Positions 44,733 to 52,938 of a stretch of 64,000 nucleotides of DNA are shown one piece after another. A program made the translations under genes and the position numbers. The notes under the pieces are model-generated. The model was not told the origin of the DNA. It saw only the letters and a list, made by a program, of their open reading frames with translations, and did no database searches. The number at the start of each line of letters is the position of its first letter. Position 1 is the first letter of the stretch. Location: contig NZ_CP162495.1 of the NCBI RefSeq assembly GCF_040939125.1, positions 1,860,001 through 1,924,000 of the forward strand, read 5' to 3'. Source of the DNA: Clostridium sp. BJN0013 (lineage in GTDB: Bacteria; Bacillota; Clostridia; Clostridiales; Clostridiaceae).

Positions 44733-44816
44733 AAAAGAAGTCGTTGCGGTTTTTTATAATTGAATGTAATTTTTAATTAAACTAAATGTACTTTGAGAGA
44801 GTGCATTTAGTTTTTT
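44733..44816 (+). ncRNA. Candidate antisense antitoxin RNA (type I toxin-antitoxin)
   Basis: From the extended -10 at 44718 a transcript of about 84 bases would run to a strong terminator: AACTAAATGTACT (44780-44792), loop, AGTGCATTTAGTT (44800-44812) and a T6 tract (44811-44816). Its 3' end overlaps the stop codon and 3' end of the small membrane-peptide gene on the opposite strand. This matches the convergent layout of TxpA/RatA- and BsrG/SR4-type systems. Its 5' region contains GTCGTTGCGGTT, repeated as GTCATTGCGGTT in the opposing mRNA leader. Confidence 0.5.
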
Positions 44817-44992
44817 GAGTTTTTATCTTTAATACTGTCAACAGTAATTGAAATTTCATTATCACTGTCTTTGAAGCTGTTCTTAAATTTAAGAATAGCT
44901 TTTTCTTTTAGGTATGCTAGTATAGCAAAAATACTTACTATACTTACTATAGCAACGCATACTATAGATGTAATAACAATATCATCACTCAT
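44807..44992 (-). CDS. Small single-helix membrane peptide, candidate type I toxin
   Basis: The 61-residue peptide starts MSDDIVITSIVCVAIVSI and has one membrane helix (about residues 5-27) followed by a basic then acidic, polar tail. The ATG at 44992 lies behind GGGGAGGTGGC, so the longer frame from 45025 is rejected. The ribosome binding site is complementary to a segment about 50 bases upstream in the same mRNA, so full-length RNA would hide it. Size, helix, sequestered start and convergent small RNA together suggest a type I toxin. It could also be an ordinary small membrane protein. Confidence 0.55.
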   Translation of the reverse strand: MSDDIVITSIVCVAIVSIVSIFAILAYLKEKAILKFKNSFKDSDNEISITVDSIKDKNSKN

Positions 44993-44995
44993 TGT

Positions 44996-45061
44996 GCCAC
45001 CTCCCCTGCTGTCAATTAACCGCAATGACCTCTTTGTGAGAAATAAAACCTGGAAGGTGGC
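44996..45061 (-). promoter_or_regulatory. Hairpin hiding the ribosome binding site of the candidate toxin
   Basis: On the minus strand, GCCACCTTCC (45061-45052) pairs over ten bases (one G-U) with the ribosome binding site GGGAGGTGGC (45005-44996). The loop between holds GTCATTGCGGTT. Such 5' folds delay translation until the mRNA is processed in known type I toxins. Confidence 0.55.
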
Positions 45062-45342
45062 TAACTAAAAATCTTTTATTTTCTCATAAATATTATATCA
45101 TAACAGAAGATAATTATATAGAAATTTAAGTACCTTTCAAGCCATTTTTCTACAAGCTCTGTACGCCTTTTCCCTATTATCTTTGTTACAGTAGGGGTGT
45201 CGCCAACATTTCCAACAAAACCCACGCTAAGACATAAAATGGATAATATTTTCAACTATTATGCTTTACATAATAGTTAAATTCATTTATAATAATATTA
45301 ACTAATATGTAATGCAATATAGATGAGGTTAGGAGGGATATT
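45026..45342. other. Leader and intergenic region between candidate toxin and padR
   Basis: This stretch holds the toxin leader and promoter (minus strand). A coding-like minus-strand stretch at about 45130-45240 (NVGDTPTVTKIIGKRRTELVEKWLE) lacks a start and is probably a gene remnant. The promoter region of padR must lie near 45250-45330. Confidence 0.4.
45092..45100 (-). promoter_or_regulatory. Extended -10 promoter of the candidate toxin mRNA
   Basis: On the minus strand TGATATAAT (45100-45092) is an extended -10 box, the same class as that of the opposing small RNA. The mRNA would start near 45085, giving a leader of about 90 bases. Confidence 0.5.
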
Positions 45343-45681
45343 TTGAAGCAAACTCAGCTTTTGAAAGGTGTACTTAAAGGATGTGTTCTTCTGATTGTTT
45401 TGGGAAATGAAGTATATGGATATGAAATGGTACAGTTGTTAAAAGAATATGGGTTTAAGAAAATAGTTGCAGGTACTGTGTATCCATTATTACAAAAATT
45501 AGAAAAACAAGGGTATCTTTCAAGTACAATAAAACCTTCACCAGAGGGTCCAGATAGAAAGTACTATCATATAACTCCAGAAGGAAGGATTCATTGTGAA
45601 GGATTTATTGAACAGTGGGAAGATTTAGCATCTACTGTTAACAATCTGATATGTTTGAAAGGAGAAAAACTATATGAGTAA
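45343..45681 (+). CDS. PadR-family transcriptional regulator
   Basis: The 112-residue protein has the PadR winged helix: LLKGVLKGCVLLIVLGNEVYGYEMVQLLKEYGF, then TVYPLLQKLEKQGYLSS, and RKYYHITPEGR. It starts at TTG behind AGGAGG. It overlaps the next gene by eight bases. In such pairs the regulator controls the operon that encodes it and the membrane protein. Confidence 0.85.
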   Translation: MKQTQLLKGVLKGCVLLIVLGNEVYGYEMVQLLKEYGFKKIVAGTVYPLLQKLEKQGYLSSTIKPSPEGPDRKYYHITPEGRIHCEGFIEQWEDLASTVNNLICLKGEKLYE

Positions 45682-46519
45682 ACAAGGTAATTCTGTGGAA
45701 AAAATGATTGAAGAGAATAATAAATTACGAGAAAAACTAACAGATAATAACAAAGAATATTATGAAAAGCTGTTGTTGTATATTCGCAGCGCTGGTTTAT
45801 TTTACGACGATTATGAAGTAGAAAGTTTATTACTACAAATTTTACAAGATATAATATCTGCTCAAAACCATGGACAATCCGCAGAAGAGTTCTTTGGAAA
45901 AAATCTGCAGGTGGCAGCAGATGAATTAATTCACAATCTTCGAAAATCCAGCAAGAAAGAAATATTCAAACTAATAGGTTTAGTCTTTAGTATTAGTTCT
46001 TTCTTTTATCTATTGGGTGTATTAACTACTAAGGATAGAGGGATAAATATACTTGTGCTAATTTTAAATGGCTTATTAAGTTTTTTAGTTGTGGGAATCG
46101 TATTTTTCATACTACACAAGGGCATTTATAAAAAAATCATTACAAAAAAATTTACTGATTTTCTGTTTATATGGCTCTTTTTTGTTTTGATTATCGGGTT
46201 GTTTGTATTGATTCAATTATTTACTCCTTCCATTTTAACGGTATACTTATCGAACTTATCAGGAATTTGTATGATATCCATATTGCTTATTGGTATTACT
46301 GTATTCACATTTACTCGTAATAATCAAGTTAGACAGAGTTGGTGGACCTTTTTACCTTTTGTATGGATTTTAGGGGTTATCGGGATTGTCTCAAGATTAC
46401 CCTTAATGGAAAATTATATATCAAGTAATAATGGTAAAATCATGATAATATTATTGACTGTTTTTGGACTAATCCTTTTTTATGGATTGACCTATTTAAA
46501 CTTCAGAAAGGAAAAATAG
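45674..46519 (+). CDS. DUF1129-family membrane protein
   Basis: The 281-residue protein has a soluble helical N-terminal part of about 95 residues (NKLREKLTDNNKEYYEKLLLYIRSAGLFYDDYEVESLLLQILQDIISAQNHGQSAEEFFG in outline) typical of DUF1129 proteins, then six or so membrane helices. It is coupled to the PadR gene by an eight-base overlap, a common pair in Firmicutes. Function unknown; often linked to membrane stress. Confidence 0.75.
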   Translation: MSKQGNSVEKMIEENNKLREKLTDNNKEYYEKLLLYIRSAGLFYDDYEVESLLLQILQDIISAQNHGQSAEEFFGKNLQVAADELIHNLRKSSKKEIFKLIGLVFSISSFFYLLGVLTTKDRGINILVLILNGLLSFLVVGIVFFILHKGIYKKIITKKFTDFLFIWLFFVLIIGLFVLIQLFTPSILTVYLSNLSGICMISILLIGITVFTFTRNNQVRQSWWTFLPFVWILGVIGIVSRLPLMENYISSNNGKIMIILLTVFGLILFYGLTYLNFRKEK

Positions 46520-46668
46520 ATTTTTTCCACTTAATTAAATATGAAATAGAAAAATTGGACTTGATATTGTTTGAAGGCGAGTTCAATAATAAATATGTAA
46601 AATTTATATATAATTTTAATTTATAAGGGAACAATATATTTGTAAAAAAGTTTAAGGAGGGAAAATTT

Positions 46669-46875
46669 ATGGTAACTGGTGAAAAACAATTAGATTCCGG
46701 CAATTTAAAGGTATTAAAGGATCAAATAGGATATGAAGCACTGATGAATAAAAAATTTAATGATTGTTCAGGAAAGTGCGGTGATGTTCAAATAAAGAAT
46801 TTGTGCAGTGAAGCTGCTCAAGTTCACAAACAAAATTTTGTTTCTTTAAAAACATACTTGGATTCACATCAATAA
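46669..46875 (+). CDS. Small CotF-like spore coat protein
   Basis: The 68-residue helical protein (YEALMNKKFNDCSGKCGDVQIKNLCSEAAQVHKQNFVSLKTYL in outline) resembles the CotF/ferritin-like helical proteins of the spore coat, in a short form with three cysteines. It follows AAGGAGGGA. The next gene, 20 bases downstream, is a longer CotF-like protein, so they form a pair probably made in the mother cell during sporulation. Confidence 0.65.
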   Translation: MVTGEKQLDSGNLKVLKDQIGYEALMNKKFNDCSGKCGDVQIKNLCSEAAQVHKQNFVSLKTYLDSHQ

Positions 46876-46895
46876 AAGAGAGGAGAATTAGAATT

Positions 46896-47156
46896 ATGGA
46901 TGAAAGAGAACTTATGCAGGACCTTTTAACTAGTGAAAAACAGGTTATTTCAGCGTATAGTACAGGGATAACAGAAACTTCTTGTGTCAATTTAAGAAAT
47001 ACTCTGGTAAACAATTTCAAGAATGCTCAGGATGTTCAATACAAAATTTTTGATACTATGAGACAGAAAGGTTGGTATCCTACAAAGGATGCTCAGGCAA
47101 CAGAGGTACAACAATTGAAAGATCAGTCTAATCAGATGATGAGTTCATTGAAATAG
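46896..47156 (+). CDS. CotF-family spore coat protein
   Basis: The 86-residue protein begins MDERELMQDLLTSEKQVISAYSTGITETSC and ends QQLKDQSNQM, closely matching CotF-type coat proteins: a ferritin-like helical bundle with the ERELMQDLL..EK start. It follows AGAGAGGAG. It and the preceding gene are followed by a long hairpin terminator. Confidence 0.75.
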   Translation: MDERELMQDLLTSEKQVISAYSTGITETSCVNLRNTLVNNFKNAQDVQYKIFDTMRQKGWYPTKDAQATEVQQLKDQSNQMMSSLK

Positions 47157-47198
47157 TGGAAATATGAAGTATTTAGGATAATCCACTGAGGATAAAAT

Positions 47199-47257
47199 GG
47201 AGCGGTATAAATGTGCAATGCGTGTATTTTTAAAGTGCACGTCATTTATATTGCTCC
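47199..47257 (+). terminator. Long hairpin ending the CotF pair
   Basis: GGAGCGGTATAAATG (47199-47213) pairs with CATTTATATTGCTCC (47243-47257), including G-U pairs, and additional pairing is possible inside. No strong T-run follows, so termination is probable but not certain. Confidence 0.5.
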
Positions 47258-47426
47258 ATAACTATTTTAAAAAATCAGATATAATAATATTATGGCAGAA
47301 CTCTACTTGAATTTAAAAATCACTTGATAAACATAATAAATATTGTAGAAACTACTCCAAAATTTCTGGATTTATCGTATAATGTTAATAAGATAACTAC
47401 ATATTATGATAAAAATGGATTTTAAT
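47258..47426. other. Intergenic DNA with a 10-bp inverted repeat
   Basis: No gene. ATCACTTGAT near 47320-47330 is the complement of ATCAAGTGAT at 47425-47434, where the structured repeat begins. The two could be the ends of a small degenerate element or a long-range stem. Confidence 0.4.
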
Positions 47427-47575
47427 CAAGTGATTCTTAGGTTCAGGTGGAGTTCGCTATAGAGAAATACCTATCTCCATCTGAACCTTAGAAGAACTTA
47501 TCCAGGCGCGTAGCAGTGTTTATCTCCCACTTTGAAGAAGATGGGAGTGTTATCAATGGTAGCGTTCGGATAAAA
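47427..47575 (+). ncRNA. Structured 149-base repeat, IS605-type right end or omega-RNA-like
   Basis: A 17-bp hairpin (47436-47452 with 47475-47491) is followed by CTTATCC (47497-47503), a second hairpin (CTCCCA 47524-47529 with TGGGAG 47542-47547), and the end AGCGTTCGGATAAAA (47561-47575). GGATAA there can pair back to TTATCC. A 37-base version lacking both hairpins lies at 23798-23834. The segment GGGAGTGTTATCAA also occurs, slightly changed, in the IStron right end (36116-36131). It therefore looks like a solo right end or guide-RNA scaffold of an IS605-type element, without its genes. Another structured RNA is possible. Confidence 0.5.
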
Positions 47576-47609
47576 ATTATATAATACGTAAGAGAAAGGA
47601 AGAGTGTTT

Positions 47610-47954
47610 ATGCCTTATATAAATTCAAGACTTACAATGGAACTTTCAAAAAAGCAAAAGGAAGATTTAAAGAGAAAAATGGGAGAAATTATTGGAGAAA
47701 TTCCAGGAAAATCTGAAGAATGGCTTATGGTAAGTTTTGATGATAATAAAACTGTTTATTTTAGAGGAAAAGAAATGGATAAAGCAGCTTTTGTGGAGGT
47801 AAAGATATTTGGAACTACTGAAAGGGAATATAAAAATAAGGTTACCCATTTAATATGTTCTCTTTATGAAAAAGAGCTTGATATACCAGGAGACAGCATA
47901 TATATAACTTTTAGTGAGGTAAGGGACTGGGGTTTTAATGGTAAATTATTCTAA
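47610..47954 (+). CDS. MIF/tautomerase-superfamily protein
   Basis: The 114-residue protein starts MPYINSRLTMELSKKQKEDL and contains GKSEEWLMVSFDD and SIYITFSEVRDWGFNGKLF, matching macrophage-migration-inhibitory-factor-type tautomerases. These use the N-terminal proline as catalytic base, so the start must be the ATG at 47610 (GGAAGAG nine bases upstream) and not the GTG at 47604. It sits 38 bases before the GTPase operon and may be its first gene or an unrelated neighbour. Confidence 0.8.
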   Translation: MPYINSRLTMELSKKQKEDLKRKMGEIIGEIPGKSEEWLMVSFDDNKTVYFRGKEMDKAAFVEVKIFGTTEREYKNKVTHLICSLYEKELDIPGDSIYITFSEVRDWGFNGKLF

Positions 47955-47992
47955 GCATTTAGAATATAGTACTAGGCTGAGGGGGATTATTT

Positions 47993-48997
47993 ATGGAGGA
48001 GAAAAAACAACGTGAACTTGAGGAATTAAGTGATGAAGTGGATATAATACTTTCATATAAAGATACTATATCCACAGAGGAAATAAATAATTTTGTAAAT
48101 AAATTCTCCTTATTATCTGAATATGAGATAAGAGAAAAAATAAAAGAGTTAACTGGAGACAGTCTATATATACAGGAATCTGATGACAAAGCCATAGAAG
48201 AAAAGCAATATGAAGATATAAAAAAAATAGAGATCATGGAAAGTACAGAAGAGGATTTAAAACCGCATAATAATGCATCTCAGGACTCTGAGGCTAAAAG
48301 TATGTCAGAAAATGAACCTTTCTATAATACACCAGAGGAAGTATTTGATATAAATAATATTCCAGAAGTTTCTTTTGTAAAGGCCGAAGTGAAGTATGGA
48401 CAGCTCTCTTTGGAGTGGGGATGGCCCCGGGGTATAAACAAGGTTATGCTGTGTTATAGAATGGATAGGTTTCCTTCAGGATATAAGGATTCTTCTGCCC
48501 ATCAGATTTTAATAGAAAAAAAAGATCCTTCTTCTGCAGGAGATTATATAATGGATAGGGTAGTGGAGGGAAACTACTATTTTTCCATTTATACTTTAGT
48601 TGAATGTGGAGGAAAAATGATATTTTCCCAGGGTCAAAGAAGACTTGTAATAAATAAGATACCTCAGGAAATATTTTATGAGATAAAAATAAGAAGAAAT
48701 ATTTTAGGTAAATTAAAAAGTGCGGAGTTGATTTTATCTACAGATAAAAAAGAAATAAATGTTCCACCGCTTGTTTTGATTGGTAGAGTGGGGAATATGC
48801 CTCTTCAAAAATCCCAGGGAGAAACTCTGGTTACCACAGATTATCAAACTTTTACAAAGAATGAAAGATTATCTTTTCCCATATCAACTGACAGTATAGG
48901 AAGAAATATGTATGCAAAATTATTTTTTGTAGAAGATATAAACAGTAAAATGTATAGAATAATATCTCCGGCAAAGAATAAGTTATATTTTAAGTGA
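47993..48997 (+). CDS. Beta-sandwich protein of the GTPase operon (copy A)
   Basis: The 334-residue protein has an acidic helical N-terminal region (residues 1-125) without a clear family. Two beta-rich domains follow: one fibronectin-III-like (VKYGQLSLEWGWPRGINKVMLCYR...YYFSIYTLVECGGK) and a second with EIFYEIKIRRNILGKLKSAELILS. The same two blocks occur in the 215-residue protein at 61979 (FTIRWRWPKDIDIVYIVK and KIYYEIRQIKPLRSFFSKEKILQIII). It is paralogous to that protein and precedes a zinc-ribbon GTPase in both places, so it is probably an adaptor for the GTPase. Confidence 0.65.
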   Translation: MEEKKQRELEELSDEVDIILSYKDTISTEEINNFVNKFSLLSEYEIREKIKELTGDSLYIQESDDKAIEEKQYEDIKKIEIMESTEEDLKPHNNASQDSEAKSMSENEPFYNTPEEVFDINNIPEVSFVKAEVKYGQLSLEWGWPRGINKVMLCYRMDRFPSGYKDSSAHQILIEKKDPSSAGDYIMDRVVEGNYYFSIYTLVECGGKMIFSQGQRRLVINKIPQEIFYEIKIRRNILGKLKSAELILSTDKKEINVPPLVLIGRVGNMPLQKSQGETLVTTDYQTFTKNERLSFPISTDSIGRNMYAKLFFVEDINSKMYRIISPAKNKLYFK

Positions 48998-49033
48998 CTT
49001 TGAATATAAGGTACATGATAAGGAGGTTTTCGG

Positions 49034-50212
49034 ATGAAGTTTAACTTAAAAAAGAAAGATTATTACATATGTCCCTATTGTTTCTCAAAACATAGTTTAA
49101 ATGATGTGAACTTTATATGTAAAAATGATCCTGACATATGTAAAAATGCCAAAGAAGGCATTATACTGAAACCAGATAGAGAGGAAAATAAAAATGAAAT
49201 ATTAGATTCTATATGCTGCGGAGAATGTGGAGAGAGAACTCATATAAAGATATGTCCAACCTGTCAGGCAGAATTGCCTTTTGCCATAGGACAATATGAT
49301 GATTTGGTATTTGCAGTAATTGGGGCAAAAGAAGCAGGGAAAAGTCATTACATTGCAGTTCTGATAAATAAAATAATGAATGAAATAGGCTCTGCCTTTA
49401 ATTGCAGTCTTTCTGCAGTAAATGATGCCACCATAAACAGATATAGAAATGATTTTTATAATCCTGTTTTTAAAAGAAACGAGCTTATAAGGGTAACCCG
49501 TTCCGCTAAAACAGATTCCTCTGTAAAACAGCCTCTTATCTATAACCTTACATTTAAAGAACAGGGTATTATGGGGAAATTTTTTAAAAGCAAGAGAATA
49601 AGTAATGTAGTTACCATTGCTTTTTTTGATACTGCAGGTGAAGACCTGGATTCTGAAGATACTATGAAAACTGAAAATAGATATATATATAATTCTTCCG
49701 GTATAATATTTCTTCTTGACCCACTGCAGCTAGAAAATGTAAGAGAAATGCTGCCAGAGGGAACAGTACTTCCTGAGGAAAATACAAAAATAGAGGATTT
49801 GCTCTCAAGGACTGCAAATCTAATTAGAAAGGCAAATGGTATAAAAATGAATAAGCTTATAGATATACCTGTAGCTGTGGCTTTTTCAAAAATGGATGCA
49901 GTGGAATCTTTAGTAGATCCCTCCAGTTGTATAAATTATCCCAGTAAACATATAAGCAGGGCCTGTTTTGACTTATCAGATTTTGAGGATATGAATGGAA
50001 CTATGGAATCTTTGGTTAGAAGCTGGGGAGGAGAAAACTTTGCAGAGCAGCTCAGCCTAAATTTTAAAGAATATGGATATTTTGGGTTAACTGCTTTAGG
50101 ATGTAATTCTGTAGATGGGAAAATTACAAAATTAAGACCTCATAGGGTAGAGGATCCCTTTTTATGGCTTTTATACAAACATAAACTGATAAAGGGAGAA
50201 AAAAGGAAGTGA
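49034..50212 (+). CDS. Zinc-ribbon P-loop GTPase, DO-GTPase type (copy A)
   Basis: The 392-residue protein opens with two zinc-binding segments (CPYC at 13-16; CCGECG and CPTC at 61-77). Its GTPase domain has Walker A GAKEAGKS (97-104), the G3-like FDTAGED (D199) and the base-recognition motif FSKMD (residues 284-288, for NKxD). A helical tail ends DPFLWLLYKHKLI, which the GTPase at 62677 shares as EPFLWLLYCMNYL. This fits the DO-GTPase2 group found in predicted conflict systems. It lies next to a GAP1-like gene in each of its two occurrences. Confidence 0.75.
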   Translation: MKFNLKKKDYYICPYCFSKHSLNDVNFICKNDPDICKNAKEGIILKPDREENKNEILDSICCGECGERTHIKICPTCQAELPFAIGQYDDLVFAVIGAKEAGKSHYIAVLINKIMNEIGSAFNCSLSAVNDATINRYRNDFYNPVFKRNELIRVTRSAKTDSSVKQPLIYNLTFKEQGIMGKFFKSKRISNVVTIAFFDTAGEDLDSEDTMKTENRYIYNSSGIIFLLDPLQLENVREMLPEGTVLPEENTKIEDLLSRTANLIRKANGIKMNKLIDIPVAVAFSKMDAVESLVDPSSCINYPSKHISRACFDLSDFEDMNGTMESLVRSWGGENFAEQLSLNFKEYGYFGLTALGCNSVDGKITKLRPHRVEDPFLWLLYKHKLIKGEKRK

Positions 50213-50221
50213 TTGTGAGTT

Positions 50222-52894
50222 ATGGCAATTAAACAGCTTTTTTATACTTCATGTAAAAGGGGGGTATCTTCAGGTATGGGATTCCAGACATATTCCATGT
50301 CAGAAGGTATCAGCCATGAAGAACGAAAAGAAATAGAGAGCTATTGTGTATATATACCTCCGGACAATCTACCTACATTGCCTTCTCATGAAGAAATAGA
50401 TAAATTGTTTCCACTATCTTTTTCCTCTTTTAAACTTAAAAATAATAAATACTGTATATGCAGCAGCAAATATATAGGCAGAGATTATTCAGGAAGATAT
50501 GGAAATTACTTTTGTCATGTGCTAATATCCCAAGAGCCCTGGGATTTTTATCCCATAGAACTTTATGGCTCTCCTGTTTTTAGGGAATTTCTCACGGATG
50601 AAGAGCAAAATAGAGAAGAAATTGCATATCTGCCGGAGCTGGAAGAAATACCTTTAGGCAATATAATTAATTTTGATACCATAAGCCAATTTCTTAAAAA
50701 AGGTGCAGTAGGTAAAAAAAGAAAGAGTTTTATACAGCTTATGGAGTCAGTTCTGGATTATAGTGAAAGCAAAAAAAGAATAATATACTGTGATGATAAA
50801 GATAATGTACCCTTCTGGATTGGGGCAGTTTTAATGTGTCTTCCTAAAAAATTGGCCAGGCAATTTAGCTTTACTACTTACTGTTATAATCCTGAGGATT
50901 TAAATTGTATAATTTGTGCTGTAGATAAAAAAGGAAGTAAATTTAATTTTAAAGAGAGTCAGAAATCATATATGTATCACATCCATAATTTTTCCGGGGA
51001 GTTTAATTATGAAGTTAACTACAGCAGCAGTTTCATAAAACTGGCTGAAGTAGGGTATACAGTCTCCAAAGAAATATTTTTACCTTTTATAGATTTTATA
51101 AGTCAGTTTGAATATAATTTTTTGGATAAAGATATAGATAACTGTGTAAATCTATATAATATAGTGAAAAGAGGAATAGAAAAATCCAATATTGAAAATA
51201 TTAAAAAAGCATTAAGTTTTGCAATTAACTATAAGTCCATAGGGGCTTATAATGAACTATTTGACATGCTTGTTCCAAAACTTGAAAAGATGAGTACTCA
51301 GGTAGACTTGGAACTTTTAGAGATAATAACAAAATTTTTATTTAAAGCTGGACTGGAAATAGAAAATAGGGAGTATGTAACAAAAACTTATGAATTCTTT
51401 TTTAATTCTATTCATTATCTATTGGTAGATGTTGAAGAGATTCCATTAGAAGATATAATAGATTTATATAATAAAATAAGAGAATTAGAACAGGTGTCTA
51501 CAGACCAGTTTGCTAGAGCTTCACTTAATATAGATAGAATAAAAAATATTGAAATCTATATTAAAGGGGGCAAGATAAGACATGCAAAGTTCTATTTTAA
51601 TACTTTGGTAAGGGATATAATTATATTTAACAATAAATGTGATACTGAAAGCAGAAAAGTTCTATTCAGCATGGAGCAGGAGGAAGATAAGAATATAACC
51701 ATTTTATTTAATAGGTGTCTGGAAATACTAATAAAATCTCCAGAAGATATTTTAGACATACTAAACTCTTTTAAAAAAGATTATGAATACTTTGCAAAGA
51801 TAATTTTAAGGGCTTATTATATTAATAATTATTCACAAAGACGCAATGAAGTTGAAAAAATTCTAGCAGGTTTTATTATAGATGAGGGAAATAAAGACAG
51901 TCAATGGAAGAGAAAAATATATTCTGAAATAAACAAGTTAAATGGTGCAGAGAATTTTTTCTTTTCCATATATAGTTTTGAACTAATAGAAAATGGTGAT
52001 AAAGAGAATTTTTTTGTAAATTATTGCCAAAATGTATTTTGTTTTTTTCAAGATTACAGAGATAAAAAATTTTCTGAATCCCTTGAATTATACCTATATA
52101 ATGAGGATATTCCGCTGGAAGAATATAAGAATATAATAGATTACATAGATAAGGGTTCTATAATAAGCCTAATCTCTAAAAATGTACTTGAAAAACTTTT
52201 TACAGATTTTGAAGAAAAGATTCATATAGAAGATGCAGAAAAGGAAAATTATATTATAGAAAAGGCTGTAGATATAAAAAATCAGTTTAAAATAAAAACT
52301 CCTTTAAGCATAACAGAGTTGTTGTATACGGGAAATAAAATTCAAAATTATAAAGAGGGCCATGAGGGTCATAAAGTTACACTTCTTAAAAAGATTAAAA
52401 TTGATTTTTCTAATATGGATGAATATGAATATGGAGAATATTTAAAATGGTTTTTATCTAACATATGTGTATACCTTGAAAATGCAGGGGAGCATTTTAA
52501 GGTTAAGAAGGCCCTTTGGTGTGAGAGGCATTCAAATATTTTTTATAGTGTATATATGGATACACTGGAGGATATTATACTTACCAAAAAGTATAAAGAT
52601 GTATTAAGAGCCTATGGCATAGAGGGATATACCATATTTCTGGATTTTATCATATCTACATTTAAGAATATGGATAGTATGGATGAGAAGTCAGAAGAAA
52701 TTTTAGATAATAGAATTATAGATATACTTACAAAGATTTCTGAAAGAAAATTAAAAGAGTATAATAGTTATTTTACAGAAAAGGTTAAAAGACTTGTGCA
52801 GGTAGAGCAAATTATCACAAGATGGCAGTATATTATGACTAAAGTACATGAAAAAAATAAAAATAAAAGCCGATTTAAATTTTTTAAGAAATAG
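50222..52894 (+). CDS. GAP1-like GTPase-associated protein (copy A)
   Basis: The 890-residue protein has an N-terminal domain (about 1-160) with IKQLFYTSCKRGVSSGMGFQTYSMSEGIS and YIGRDYSGRYGNYFCHVLIS, matching my knowledge of the GTPase-associated protein 1 N-terminal family. A middle domain follows (SVLDYSESKKRIIYCDDKDNVPFWIGAVLMCLPKKLARQFSFTTY, about 180-235), then about 650 residues of alpha-helical repeats. No membrane helix. It is encoded nine bases after its GTPase, so a direct complex is likely. Predicted role: scaffold or effector controlled by the GTPase. Not an established GTPase-activating protein despite the name. Confidence 0.7.
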   Translation: MAIKQLFYTSCKRGVSSGMGFQTYSMSEGISHEERKEIESYCVYIPPDNLPTLPSHEEIDKLFPLSFSSFKLKNNKYCICSSKYIGRDYSGRYGNYFCHVLISQEPWDFYPIELYGSPVFREFLTDEEQNREEIAYLPELEEIPLGNIINFDTISQFLKKGAVGKKRKSFIQLMESVLDYSESKKRIIYCDDKDNVPFWIGAVLMCLPKKLARQFSFTTYCYNPEDLNCIICAVDKKGSKFNFKESQKSYMYHIHNFSGEFNYEVNYSSSFIKLAEVGYTVSKEIFLPFIDFISQFEYNFLDKDIDNCVNLYNIVKRGIEKSNIENIKKALSFAINYKSIGAYNELFDMLVPKLEKMSTQVDLELLEIITKFLFKAGLEIENREYVTKTYEFFFNSIHYLLVDVEEIPLEDIIDLYNKIRELEQVSTDQFARASLNIDRIKNIEIYIKGGKIRHAKFYFNTLVRDIIIFNNKCDTESRKVLFSMEQEEDKNITILFNRCLEILIKSPEDILDILNSFKKDYEYFAKIILRAYYINNYSQRRNEVEKILAGFIIDEGNKDSQWKRKIYSEINKLNGAENFFFSIYSFELIENGDKENFFVNYCQNVFCFFQDYRDKKFSESLELYLYNEDIPLEEYKNIIDYIDKGSIISLISKNVLEKLFTDFEEKIHIEDAEKENYIIEKAVDIKNQFKIKTPLSITELLYTGNKIQNYKEGHEGHKVTLLKKIKIDFSNMDEYEYGEYLKWFLSNICVYLENAGEHFKVKKALWCERHSNIFYSVYMDTLEDIILTKKYKDVLRAYGIEGYTIFLDFIISTFKNMDSMDEKSEEILDNRIIDILTKISERKLKEYNSYFTEKVKRLVQVEQIITRWQYIMTKVHEKNKNKSRFKFFKK

Positions 52895-52938
52895 TAAAAA
52901 CTCATAATTGAACTGCCAGGAGGTGATTCTTAAAACAT

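Noticed and set aside
45130-45240. Minus-strand coding-like stretch with NVGDTPTVTKIIGKRR
   Set aside because: No start codon or ribosome binding site and no continuation, so it was treated as a remnant and not called as a gene.
47427-47575. HEARO/IscB-type guide RNA
   Set aside because: The end sequence and hairpin order do not match what I remember of HEARO RNAs, whereas a string is shared with the IS605-type IStron end. Left as IS605-like.
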